The position numbers were made by a program, and so were the translations under genes. The notes under the pieces are model-generated. The model saw only the letters and a list, made by a program, of their open reading frames with translations, did not search any database and was not told where the DNA came from. A stretch of 64,000 nt of DNA, taken from the NCBI GenBank assembly GCA_964023275.1, contig OZ029915.1, positions 18,019,775 to 18,083,774 of the forward strand, read 5' to 3'. This DNA comes from Norana najaformis (taxonomy: Eukaryota > Annelida > Clitellata > Crassiclitellata > Hormogastridae). Below, piece after piece: positions 1 to 9,898 of the stretch (position 1 is its first letter; each line of letters starts with the position of its first letter).

Positions 1-421
1 AGCAGTCGATCGAATGGGTACGTGAGTTGCCTCAGGTAGTGACTGCACTAAACGACGAACCGACACGATTGACTGGAAAGAAGCCAGCCGATTCTATTAG
101 GACTTCACAGGCGGTACGAAAATTCTCTTTTTCAGCTGGTCGTGTCGTTGGTCTGAACGAACTATCCTCGGGCATGATGTTTTGGTTCGGTATTTGCATG
201 CACCTGGTGAGCTCGATGGTGGTGAAAAACGTGCCACCGACCCTGTATGGTCGCTCACGATTCACACCATTTCGAATGTTGTCCGACAAGCTGGTCAGCC
301 GGCATTGTACTATCTAACAAATGGACCTGCTCGTGGGTTTGTACGCGAGGATCTGATTTCAGTACCTATGGGAACTGAATTGTCACCCGATAGAATACTT
401 AGTCGACCTCGCGCTCGGTGA
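1..421 (+). pseudogene. Polinton integrase, C-terminal remnant (copy A)
   Basis: The plus strand reads as the C-terminal part of the retrovirus-like integrase carried by Polintons. One frame (from about 27) has VVTALNDEPTRLTGKKPADS; after a frame change near 170-190 a second frame has GGEKRATDPVWSL and ARGFVREDL, the small beta-barrel region after the catalytic core. The catalytic core itself lies left of the window. The reading frame ends at 419-421 and overlaps the end of the polymerase gene on the other strand by about 23 bp, so the two genes are tail to tail. At least one frameshift makes this a relic. The assignment to Polinton integrase rests on the adjacent polymerase B and on the repeat of the same arrangement near 9.55 kb. 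Confidence 0.7.
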
Positions 422-3400
422 TAAAATGTCCGTATGCCCGCATTGTGACTCCATCTGGCGCTATCCACTTTTTTGTGTCTAGGGGAGAAAGGCTCATCTT
501 GTTTTGCTCGTATAAGCCAATTTGATGGCCATGGCTTCGAAGGAGGACCTGTGTGTGCTTGAACTCCGTTTGCTCGAACAAATATTGCTTGTACAGGTCG
601 TGACATAGGTATTTCTTCACGACAGCCTTCTGAACGTCCTTTGCTTTCCGGATCTCTGCCACACCCGCTCTCAGGATGGAGTGCATCTTCGGGCGTAAGC
701 CGATAAACTGTGCAATGGGAGCACCACTACATTCGTCTTTAAACTTGCCTGCAACCTTTTTACTCTCGCTGCTATGGTATAGGCTGTTCGATGGGTATTC
801 GCTGAAATTGTACAAGCGTTTATTGTCCCAAATGTCGGCATAGACGTCCGGCGTTTCCGCTTGGAACAGTAGGCTATCGGTGTCGGTATATAACAATTAA
901 GCCTTGTCTTCGTACTTGGCTTTGACCTCGTTATACCAGAAGTAGTACATAAGGTGTTTACTGAGGTCGAGAACAGCTTGACCAATGTAAACTGGTCGGT
1001 TCAATTTTAGCGTGGTCTTGATGCTATGAATGGCTACAAGACGACCATTGAAAATTGTGTGTGATATATAGACAGGATCGGCAGTCAGACAGCGTAACTG
1101 GTCCTCTCTCATGGTTGCCACCAAATCGTCCCTGATGCGCTTGCGTAAGCTTTCCATTGTCTTACCAAAAACTGCGTTGTTGGCCAGCTTGAAGAAGTCC
1201 TTCTCAAAGTCCGACGTCGTCTTTGCGCGTAATTGGGTGTTCACCTCGTTGTAAGGAGCCATCCAGGCTTGCTGACGGAACTTCAGTGTACGGTGGATCT
1301 TGATGACTCGCTTGCCCAACGAATGGTACAATTTCAGGTCTCTTTAGGCTTAGATTTGGGACTAACTTGTGACATTCTGCGAACTTTCTTACTAGTTCGG
1401 CTACGAGTGTGTGCTGATAATTGCTCAACCATGACTCTTGGACAGTTAGGGTCTCTGGAGCTAGAGGATAGTCATTATGGACGTCGTGGAGGTTTTCCGG
1501 ATACTCCATGTCAACTTCGAGTAGAAAGCCCTCTGATGAATCATCTGGCGTTGCCAACACTTCATCCAAAGTTGGACCAGCTAAATCCATCGACTGGTAG
1601 AAGTTGCTGCATTGCCCAGCCATAGAGGTTATTTGCATCTAAATTTGCGATCCAGCTGTTTGGCTTTGAGACGTCGTAATCGGGACATTCAGGGTTGTTA
1701 GCTTTGGAAAAAACGCTTGGAAACCATCGAGATTCCACCACGCAGACCTCTCTCAACGAATAGGTACATGACGATGTCTGTCAGAAGTTCGAGCTCGATT
1801 TTGGTCTTTTTCAGCAAGGCATCCCAAGCCATCCCTGGTAGGCTAAAGTAATTAGCCGGGTCGAGGCCGTAGTGCTTTATCGCTGTTCCTCGAAAAGTCT
1901 CGAAAACACCTGCCAAGAGTAGAACATCGGTAAGGAGATATATATAGGTCGTGGTAGTCACCCAAAGTCTTGCGATCGAATACCTCCCACACTCGCTGAG
2001 CGTGTTGATAGTCCGCATTGCTGATATTTTCGCGAGTAAGTCAACTGTAGAAGGCCCCTGGTGGTGGCAGTTGTTCATTGTCAAACCGATGGTAGTCGTC
2101 TCTGTATTCCTATGGGTAGATTCATTTGCGCTGTCACAGCTCTAGCTTTTCCACGTCGTCAATGGAGCTGTTGGTGATCTGTAGGTCTGCCTGCGATAGA
2201 TTTCCCGCTAGCTTGTCTAACGAGCTGTTCAAAAACTGGAGACTATCGATGAACTGCAGTTGCCCTAGGCTGAAAGTCATGTACGTTTCCATGTTGTTTG
2301 GAATGCAGCTGATTTCGTGATTCTGCAATACCTCACAGCTGCCTAACGCCTGCATGATGAGGTGACTATCGTAGCCTCACAGGTTATGAAAAACAACTGG
2401 CACCTAGCACTCGTCTGGATATATACGCAGCATGAGATTACAGGCGTTATGAGCGGCTCCACGATACTTACCAGTAATATGACAATGATCGCGAACTTTA
2501 TCGTCACCTATCGCAATACCACAGATGTGACACGTGGTCGCAGCTTTGAAAGCTTGGCAGTCGGCCAATGTCATCATCATGTCTACCTTGTTGTTTAGAC
2601 TCTGTGTGATAGTAATAAGTTCACCTTGCAAACGTCGCAAAAACTCTTCTACGGCATCGGCGACCTGGGTACTTTTTGCATTTATGACCGCTGTTTTTAT
2701 ACAACATGCGGGCTAGATCCTTGATCAAGACGTAATGCTGGTTTTCATCGTCGTTGTCGTCGGTCAATAAGAGAAGATCGATGTTGTGATCTCTAGTCTT
2801 GGTAGAGACGCGAATCGGATACGGCCCGACTTTAAATTCCCACCCAAACACGCTTACGGCTATGATCGGGTTCTGGCGTTCGAAACGGTCGATATCCGTC
2901 ACCTTCACTGGAAAGGCAATTTTTGTAAAGTTCAGCTAGCCGAGATGAGCTCGATATTTAGTTGGACGTTCGGTGTGCTTTCTACCGGATACATTACCGA
3001 TAATACAGCCCATTCGAAGAATCGCTTGTCTGCGTTCTGCACATTAATAACTGAGCGTAGCGGAATGTACTTCGGCGTGGGATAGTAGCTTCTAGCCCGA
3101 AACGGCTGGTACTTGGCAATACCAAAATCCAGCGCTACAACTCGCCGAAGTCTCCATCCTGACCCCTCTTTGGTGTACTCCTCGAGACGTCTGAGTATCT
3201 GGGCATTAGCTGTCTGTGCACTACACTGTATGCCATCTATATTGAGAACTTGTTCGGCTGTGCTTCGAAAGTAGGCTATTGTGGTAATAGTGTCGGGAGC
3301 TGCGTTCTCATCGTATATTTCACCGACGGTTAACACCATTTTTTTCCAACTCGACTGCTAGTACTAGAGTATGTGTAAGACCTTGTAGTTTGATAAACTC

Positions 3401-3620
3401 TTCGCGAAGCTGTACCTCGATGTTAGGTGTCATAGCGCTCAAGAATGCCAGCGCATCGCTCTCTCTCAGCCTGTGACAAGGAGCTACTTATACGCGATAG
3501 TCTTTCAGAAGCTGGTTGGCTAGTTCTTTGTGTAATACAAAATGTGGGAGACCTTCCATAGTTGTTTACTTTTTTCTTAGATTTTTCAGACGTTCGTAAA
3601 AGATTTTTTCTTATATTCAC
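399..3620 (-). pseudogene. Polinton-type DNA polymerase B, degenerate (copy A)
   Basis: Reading from right to left, the pieces follow the order of a viral/Polinton family B DNA polymerase. An N-terminal region at 3620-2932 includes DENAAPDTITT and PKYIPL. A segment with CHIC, DHCHITGKYRGAAH and CN spacing, resembling an HNH/endonuclease VII-like zinc module, lies at 2640-2404. Exonuclease-region text (GQLQFIDSLQFLN) lies near 2250 and TDVLLLAGVFETF near 1920. The polymerase domain has LDANNLYGWAMQ near 1620, KLANNAVFGKTMESLRKR near 1150 and the catalytic motif C YTDTDS near 880. The gene is broken by several frameshifts (for example near 1330, 1700-1760, 2130-2360 and 2630) and by an in-frame TAA at about 897-899, just before motif C. 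It pairs tail to tail with the integrase scrap at 1-421. Confidence 0.85.
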
Positions 3621-4030
3621 TACCTCGGCTTTTCTCTAAATAGATTTTCAGAAGTTCGTCAAAGATTTTTCTTATTAAATTCGTCAAGAATTTTTTTATA
3701 TTACAAACTCATCATTTTTCTTATTGATAAAAAGTAGTTCCGCGAAACCCTCCTGAGATATAAGGAGGTCACTACAGAATACTCTGTAGTAGCCTCCTCC
3801 GAGAATAAAGGAGGTCACTGAGGGACTGAAAAAGACCCCTGCAGTAGCCTCCTCCGATCTCAGGAAGGCTTCGATGAGTGACTGGAGCCAAAGCCCCATA
3901 TTACATACAGCTTATGTTGAGCATTTTTCAAGGACGGTAAATGATGAAAGAGTAAATAGGAGGTGGCCTATAATGGAAAGAAACATAACAACAGAGGGGA
4001 GGTAAGGATGTTAGCTTATAAATTGATTAC
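3621..4030. other. A/T-rich spacer between Polinton relic and LINE pieces
   Basis: No gene is recognisable. The stretch holds T-rich runs with repeated 'gttcgtcaa(a)gattttt' phrases and short inverted phrases (ggaggtcact / cctcc). It also holds the first copy of the 69-bp direct repeat listed next. Confidence 0.4.
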
Positions 4031-4099
4031 GTTGAACATTTTTCAAGGATGGTAAATGATGAAAGAGTAAATAGGAGGTGGCCTATAATGGAAAGAAAC
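3916..4099 (+). repeat. 69-bp direct repeat, two copies
   Basis: Positions 3916-3984 and 4031-4099 are nearly identical (gttgagcatttttcaagg versus gttgaacatttttcaagg, both ending in ggaaagaaac), 115 bp apart start to start. The second copy overlaps the C-terminal coding end of the LINE endonuclease fragment, so the duplication probably copied a piece of that LINE. Confidence 0.85.
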
Positions 4100-4556
4100 C
4101 TGAGCAGTAACGGTAGTATGGTCAGAAAAATACCACTCTGAAGGAAGGATATTCGTAGCAACAGAACAGTTGGACCGGATTATGAGGAGATCAAGTGTAT
4201 GGCCCATGTCATGAGTTGGGAAGGAGACGTGTTGCTTAAGGTCAAACCCAGAGAGAAGATCCGTAAATCTTCGTGAAGCATCGTTCATAGTATGTATGTG
4301 CATATAGAATTCGTTCGTTATTATAAGTTCAGAAGGAGAAATCAGGAATCTGAGGAGTGATTGGAATTCAGAGAAAGTCAGAAAGTGAAAAGGAAGGCGG
4401 ACGGTTAACATTATCGAAACCGAGGCATTGATTTCGAGAGTTCAGCGTAGCAACAAGGCTTTCAAATGACTTCGGAGTTGGAATAGGTGAAGGGAAGTGA
4501 ACAAGTTTCAGGTGTGGTATGTAAAGAAAGGCAACCTCATCACCAAGTCTATTCAT
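4043..4556 (-). pseudogene. LINE endonuclease (APE-like) C-terminal fragment
   Basis: Two overlapping minus frames give the end of an apurinic-type endonuclease of a non-LTR retrotransposon: FTDLLSGFDLKQHVSFPTHD, then GHTLDLLIIR and the conserved SDHTTVTAQVSF block, which contains the SDH catalytic motif. The upstream frame (4556-4368) carries a linker-like region. A frameshift joins the two. In a LINE the endonuclease precedes the reverse transcriptase, but here it lies downstream of the RT piece at 4.6-5.8 kb on the same strand. The two therefore come from different insertions. Confidence 0.7.
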
Positions 4557-4570
4557 CTGAGGGTCATTAG

Positions 4571-5800
4571 TAAGTAAGTAAGTAAGTACATTCTTTATTA
4601 ACCAATAGCTAATCGCACATCGGTTTTCAAGTATTTAGAAACACAAGGAAATTTAATATGCATACAAAAACCTAATAATAAAACATTTACGCGTTAAATT
4701 GTCAGCAGGAGGAATAGCACGATCATCGATGTGAGGCCGTAGGGAATAACTGAGGCTTTTAACTGGCGGAAGTAGCTGATATACGACATGATTTGGGTTG
4801 TTCAAGATTAAATTAAACAGACAAGCATCGGCTATGCCACAGAGTTAATCGAACGTTTGGGAGTCCCCAGGAAAATAGTGGAGACGCACATCAAAGCCTG
4901 GAGCCGAGCCCTAGCCTGTGCCCCAGCATAGCCCCACCACACGTGAGAGACGTACAGCAACCTGGCCAGTGTTGTGGCTCGGACAACGTCGTAGAGCCGA
5001 GGGCCAGTGAGGCCATGTGCTATAAGGATTCGTATGGCATACAAAGACTGACGCGCCTGACTATGAATCCGATCAATATGAGAATCAAAATTTAACATAC
5101 TCGATAGGGTAACACCCAATATTGTCATCTCTGGTACCCTGGTTAAACCGGGAATCACATTAGGTAAAATTATTTGCTGATTTCTCATTCTTAGCCGGTG
5201 AATCATCATTTCACATGTCTTTATGAATAAGTTTTAACTTACACGTATACGCCAAAATGGTTACATGGTCCAGTTCGGCCTGGACCATTAAGCTATTGCA
5301 GTATGGTATAAGAAGGTAACTGTCATCAGCATATTTAAATAACCTATTGTTGGGTGCTAAAGGCTTAAACTTGGATATGGCAACTGGGAAGTTCACTGGT
5401 CCCAGACCCAAACCCAGAACAATTCTGGAATTTATGCCAACTAAGGTAGAGACTCTGTCGTTGAATTTGGTACAATGCTGTCGGTTGGTTAGGAAGGAAA
5501 TTATGCAATTACAAATGTAATCAGGAATAGCAATATCAGCAAGTTTATCAGCGAGATAGGGATGTCTTATTGTATAAAGGCCTTTGAGAATTCAAGGGAT
5601 ATGAGATGAGCATGTTGGTTAGAAGCAAGCAGTTCAGACAGATGGTGAGTAATAGAAATAAGAGCTGCAGACGTGGAACCAGAGGGTCGGAATGCATATT
5701 GGTCAACGAAGTCATGATTGAGAGATTGTTCAGTAAGAATAGGATAGAAGAATCTTCGAACAATAAGTTCAATAATAACAATAAGAACAATAATGAAACA
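4571..5800 (-). pseudogene. LINE reverse transcriptase fragment with 3' tail
   Basis: On the minus strand, 5790-5600 gives QYAFRPSGSTSAALISI and LISLEFSKAF (RT fingers and first catalytic block). 5400-5211 gives NNRLFKYADDSYLLIP (the YADD active site). 5209-4832 gives the thumb/C-terminal part, with ILGVTLSSMLNFDSHI. Several frameshifts separate the blocks. The element ends at a short microsatellite tail, (TAAG/TTAC)n at 4571-4588, with an AATAAA signal on the minus strand at 4594-4599. The motifs fit a CR1/L2-like LINE; the clade is a guess. Confidence 0.75.
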
Positions 5801-5867
5801 AAAAGACGGAGGTAATATGTCCGAAATGAAAGTAGGTGTATCAGACATAATATTTAAAGTAATACTA

Positions 5868-6610
5868 ACAGTACCAAGCATTATTAATAATACTAATCTT
5901 AACAAGATGTGATCTTCTTTCAGTGCAAGCATTTGATGCGAAGGTCAGGAAACAGAGGCTTGGAGGGTTGACCCAAGAGCAATGTTTTGTGAACAGTGAG
6001 CAAAGAATTGAAATGTAACGTTGGTTTGATGGATGTTTTTTCGCGAGATACATGTAACTTTTATAGCTTCACAAAACATCCAAACATATTTTGTTATCAT
6101 GTAAAGATGCAAGACAAAGTACTCCTACAGTAACGCTGAGTCAATCACTGCATTCATTGTGCAATATTTCATTTGGCCCTTGCACAATAAACATGCCTTG
6201 TTATATTGGCTACAGGTGGCGTCAAGATGGCTGTTCAGACTGAACTGTCGCTGTTTCTTGTTTTTAATGCTGGAATATTTCATTTGGTCATTAAACAATA
6301 AACGTATTTTACTACTGTAGGATTATAAAATCTTCTTAGACCACTTATTCAAAATTATCGTACATATATTTAACATCAGATATTAAGGAGGCCGATAAGC
6401 ATGCAATAAAAGTCCACTTTAAAGATTATAAATTATGTTTAACAATGTTTATATCTGGTTGGCATGCAATTAACCTTGTTAATTTGGAGATCGTCTGGGC
6501 AATTTTCCAAGTGCCTGTAAATACTGCGAAGAGATTGGGACATAATGACATGCTGGTTATGCCGACCATCATTTCAAGATTTTGATGGTCAGTTGAACGC
6601 CATACCCGAG
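5868..6610 (+). repeat. Interspersed Polinton-end repeat, copy 1
   Basis: About 700 bp here matches 37650-38440 in the same orientation, base for base over long stretches (gcaagcatttgatgcgaagg, tggctacaggtggcgtcaag, ccaagtgcctgtaaata). The right part of the repeat is the C-terminus of a minus-strand tail-fibre-like gene and the left part is non-coding. The repeat is probably the end region of the old Polinton family. No terminal inverted repeat or target duplication could be fixed at its left edge. Confidence 0.75.
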
Positions 6611-7444
6611 CATGCCATGCCTGAGCGCCGCCGCACAAGAGGTACTCAGGCGGGGTACCATCAAGCTTTATCTCGATCTCAGGCCCCCAGTAGCCACTCA
6701 AATGGGGCGTTACAAGAGCAACTGGCATGGCGTCGCCAGTCCTGACATCCCGGACGTCCACGTACTCCTCGTTGGTCAAGTGCAACAGCCCCGCATGCAT
6801 TGTGCCGAGGTGCCGATCGCAGATCCCCTGGCTTTATCGACATCGACATTGTGGCTTAACGAGAGTAACAGTCATGGTGTAACCGGTACTGAGAACGCGC
6901 AGGGCATCCCGGATGTCCACTTACTCCTTGCTGATCAAGTACGATGGCTTCGCGGACATTGTGCTACGTTCCTTTGAGACGTCTATAACCACAGTGTCAA
7001 CGTGAGCTGAGGCGTAATGAGAATACCAGTCCTAATGTCGTCGGTCCTGAGGACTCGCACGGCGCCCTGGATGTCCACGTACTCTTTGTTGGTTAAGTAC
7101 GACGGCCCCGCGGGCATTATGCTACTTTTCATTCGGGCGTCCTAGCCAGCTGCACCACTTGTGACCGTACAGTGTCCAGGCATAGTTCTTCGTCGCCGCA
7201 TCCGGTGCATTCTTAGGGTCCCGCAATGCCGTCAATAGGCCGTTCGCCACCGTACATACCGCGCCGGCTGTGATTCCGTCGTGAACCCGTTGGCGTCCCA
7301 TGTGAGTTGGCAGTGGGCAGCATTGTCCGCTCTGCTTATCCATACGCCAAGATGCATCGCGGCCGCAGACGAGGTGCCGACGAGCTTCATGTCGATTTCA
7401 GGCCCCAGCGACGCCGATGGAAAGCTGAGGCGTAACAAGAGCAC
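6426..7444 (-). pseudogene. Phage tail-fibre-like repeat protein of old Polinton, degenerate
   Basis: The minus strand reads GLLTALRDPKNAPDAATKNYA near 7250, the 'DAATKNYV' phrase typical of phage tail-fibre repeats. Three spaced units then carry a LTN(K/E)EYVD-like phrase near 7090, 6935 and 6770, about 155-160 bp apart. The C-terminal domain follows near 6540-6430, containing NLFAVFTGTWK. Frames shift repeatedly, so nothing intact can be made. Fibre-like genes of this kind occur in some invertebrate Polintons and would mediate attachment if virions form; that role is inference. The C-terminal domain recurs in the detached copy at 38.1-38.4 kb. Confidence 0.55.
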
Positions 7445-9540
7445 CTTTTATGGTGTCGCCTGTCCGAGGACGCGTAGCGTTGTGGTGTCATTAACCGCCC
7501 GCGCCAATCGTGACCAGCTCGTGGCGTCGTCGTCTGATTCTGGGGAGTAAGACGATCGGAGTCCATTCACTCGCTTGCCGCCCTTAAAGCCCCGTAGAAC
7601 TTTGTAGGCGTGAGAGGTCCTCAACTGCAAGAAATCGAGATCCATGTCTACAGCTGAGAACCGGTTGCTGTTCAGCCTGACGCAGATATTGCGGGTTGCG
7701 CGTGGTCGAACAATGCAGCGTTTATCGCAACCGGATTTTGCGATTAATACTCGCGGATTTCGATTGATCCAACGCTCTCATCGACGGGCAACGCTTCAGC
7801 GATGTCCAGCATATCACTCACTATGTTTACGGTCGCCGTTGCATGGATGGTCATTGCGAAAAGTCTAGTTTTCAATAGCAGAACCGAGGCCGCTGTTCTA
7901 GCGGAGGATTGCGCAGCCGTTCCGGCTGAAGGGCTAATGGGGGGCCGAGAAACAAGCCCTTACCCGACGGCGGTTCCCGCGGTTCGCCGCTTGGCCGCCG
8001 AGGTCCCGACTCCCGCTGCGGTCCCTTTCGTACCGTTTTGAAGCCAGACCCCGAAATGAGGCTGTTTATGTCTTGGGTAGTCGTAACATCGAGTGGAGTT
8101 GTGCGAACTGGAACAGCGAGCGTACTCGCGGCCAGCCGCTTCAGAAATTCAATGCTTTTGTTGCTAAGAGCTTTCTCCAGAGGAATAGGTAGCGCCTTTT
8201 AGCCGCCGTTCCGACTGAAGCACGTTTCGCTTTTACGACGTCGACAATCTACTTAACCGTGGATGCCGTTGTGGCATCCGCCTTCGCCACGTTACCAACC
8301 ACATCCGCGACGTTTTTAATAGTATCCTTGTTCGCCGAGATGAGGGAGCCTGCGGGAGCAGAGCGCGCTGACACGCCGTGTATTCAGTGAAAGAATCCAC
8401 CGCCCATAACATAATGCCGCTGTCTTATGGCAGGCTGGTGGTCGTTTCTGGCAAAGCCGAATTTTGTCGAGACGACAAACAATAGACTACACACGTTCTG
8501 GAAGAAGTTGTCTAAGACTGGTAGCCGGCACCCACCGCGAATGAGCCAGAAACTTTATTGCAATTCACCAGGATGCTGTTAATCGAAAGGATGTCACTGG
8601 GTTTTCTCTCTCATGGTTGCTTGCGGGAACCGCGGCAAGCGTTGCGGGGTTAAAGACGAGCGTAGACCATATGGCAGATGTGGCCATGTCTATCTGATAA
8701 GTGGCACTAGGTATCTCAACTTAGGCGCGCTGGATCGAGGCGTTAGCTCCGATGGTGATATAGTGGGATTTGGCTGCGGCATCGCAGTCACCATTAGCCA
8801 CAAGCCGCAGCTGAATCTGGGCGTTGATCTATATATCTCTTAGCTGCCTTCTGGCAACTTGATCGTCTTCCAAATCGCACAACTGTCGGGACTCTAGACG
8901 AACGTATTGTTGGTGCCGGAGATGTTGGCGATGAAGTCGCAAGTCTTGAAGTTTACCAAGGCCAACTCGAAGCGCTTTTGGGATCGAGGTACAGCGGCGG
9001 CGGGAAGAAGGTGGTCTTGTCAGACTACTACGCTGGAACATTTCCATCCGCTCGATGTTGACGAGTCTTATGTCCCTTCCGCAGTTTCGCAAGCGCCTGA
9101 AGTCTGTATTATTTGACAGTGGTCTCACTGGTTCGGGTCGGGAGCACCTCTGATGAGCCTATTCTTGAAGTGGCGCTTTATAAATGTCAGATTACAATTA
9201 CAATTACAATTATGTCATGAGCAGTCTCCTGTTGAACTGGAGCGCCATCTTCTTGAGGACCGCACCCTAACGCATCAGTTCATCGAGGATCACCAATATC
9301 TCGTGATCTAGACCAGTGTTGCCTGCCTCCGTAGAGGGCACTAGAAGCAGCAGCCTCTCTACAAGGCCGTTTGAGTCCCTGTAGTATTGTACTGCTCTCG
9401 CCGTCGTCCCACCTCCCGCTTCACGCATCAGGTGGTGTTTTCTGCTTTGCTGCCGTGAATAGGCAGGCCGGCCAGTTCAACTAATCTCTCGATTGACTGG
9501 GACGTGTACTGCATGGTCTTCAGAGTAGTCCGCCGAATGG
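7445..9540. other. Degenerate Polinton interior, no readable gene
   Basis: This stretch looks richer in G and C than the retroelement regions to the right and lies between fibre-like and integrase pieces of one old Polinton. It presumably held further element genes. I see only short broken frames and could not assign any. A LINE 3' tail (9150-9213) is inserted in it. Confidence 0.35.
9150..9213 (+). repeat. LINE 3'-end with (ATTACA)n tail, family 1
   Basis: Sequence like cctctgatgag...gaagtggcgctttataaat followed by (ATTACA)n. Related ends occur at about 21232-21298 (+), 34960-35025 (-) and 45374-45425 (-). The last is attached to LINE coding sequence, which identifies the family as LINE 3' ends. 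Confidence 0.7.
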
Positions 9541-9665
9541 GGGGGGGAGATCCCTGAGGTTGTGGCTGCGCTGAACGACGAGCCGTCGAGGCTGCTCGGA
9601 ATAAAGCCACGTGACGCTCTCAAAGGCCCTCTCAACCGGTTGTCGTGCGGTTGGCTTGGTCGAGC
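9541..9665 (+). pseudogene. Polinton integrase remnant (copy B)
   Basis: The plus strand reads EIPEVVAALNDEPSRLLG and IKPRDALK, the same region as the start of the window (VVTALNDEPTRLTGKKPAD). It lies about 240 bp from the 3' end of the second polymerase B gene in the same tail-to-tail arrangement. A run of nine G bases at about 9539-9547 sits directly upstream. Only about 40 codons are readable. Confidence 0.6.
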
Positions 9666-9898
9666 CTATTCTTTAGCACGATGTTCTAGTCCGCTATCTG
9701 ATCGGTTCCTCATTCACCCATTAGCTCGTTGAGGTATTTTTCTGCTCTTCAAACTTTCATGTGGTGCTCGCGACTTCGGATCACGACCTACGTGGGTTTC
9801 GTCTACTTTCGCTTGAGCAAGCATTGTATGTACATCTCATGGCGTAGATTCTTTCTCACGACTGTCCTCTGAACTCCTTTTGCCTTTCATATCTCTGC

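Noticed and set aside
7644-8041. Plus-strand frames in the G+C-richer part of the old Polinton
   Set aside because: No conserved motif, and the composition suggests shadows of a decayed minus-strand gene.
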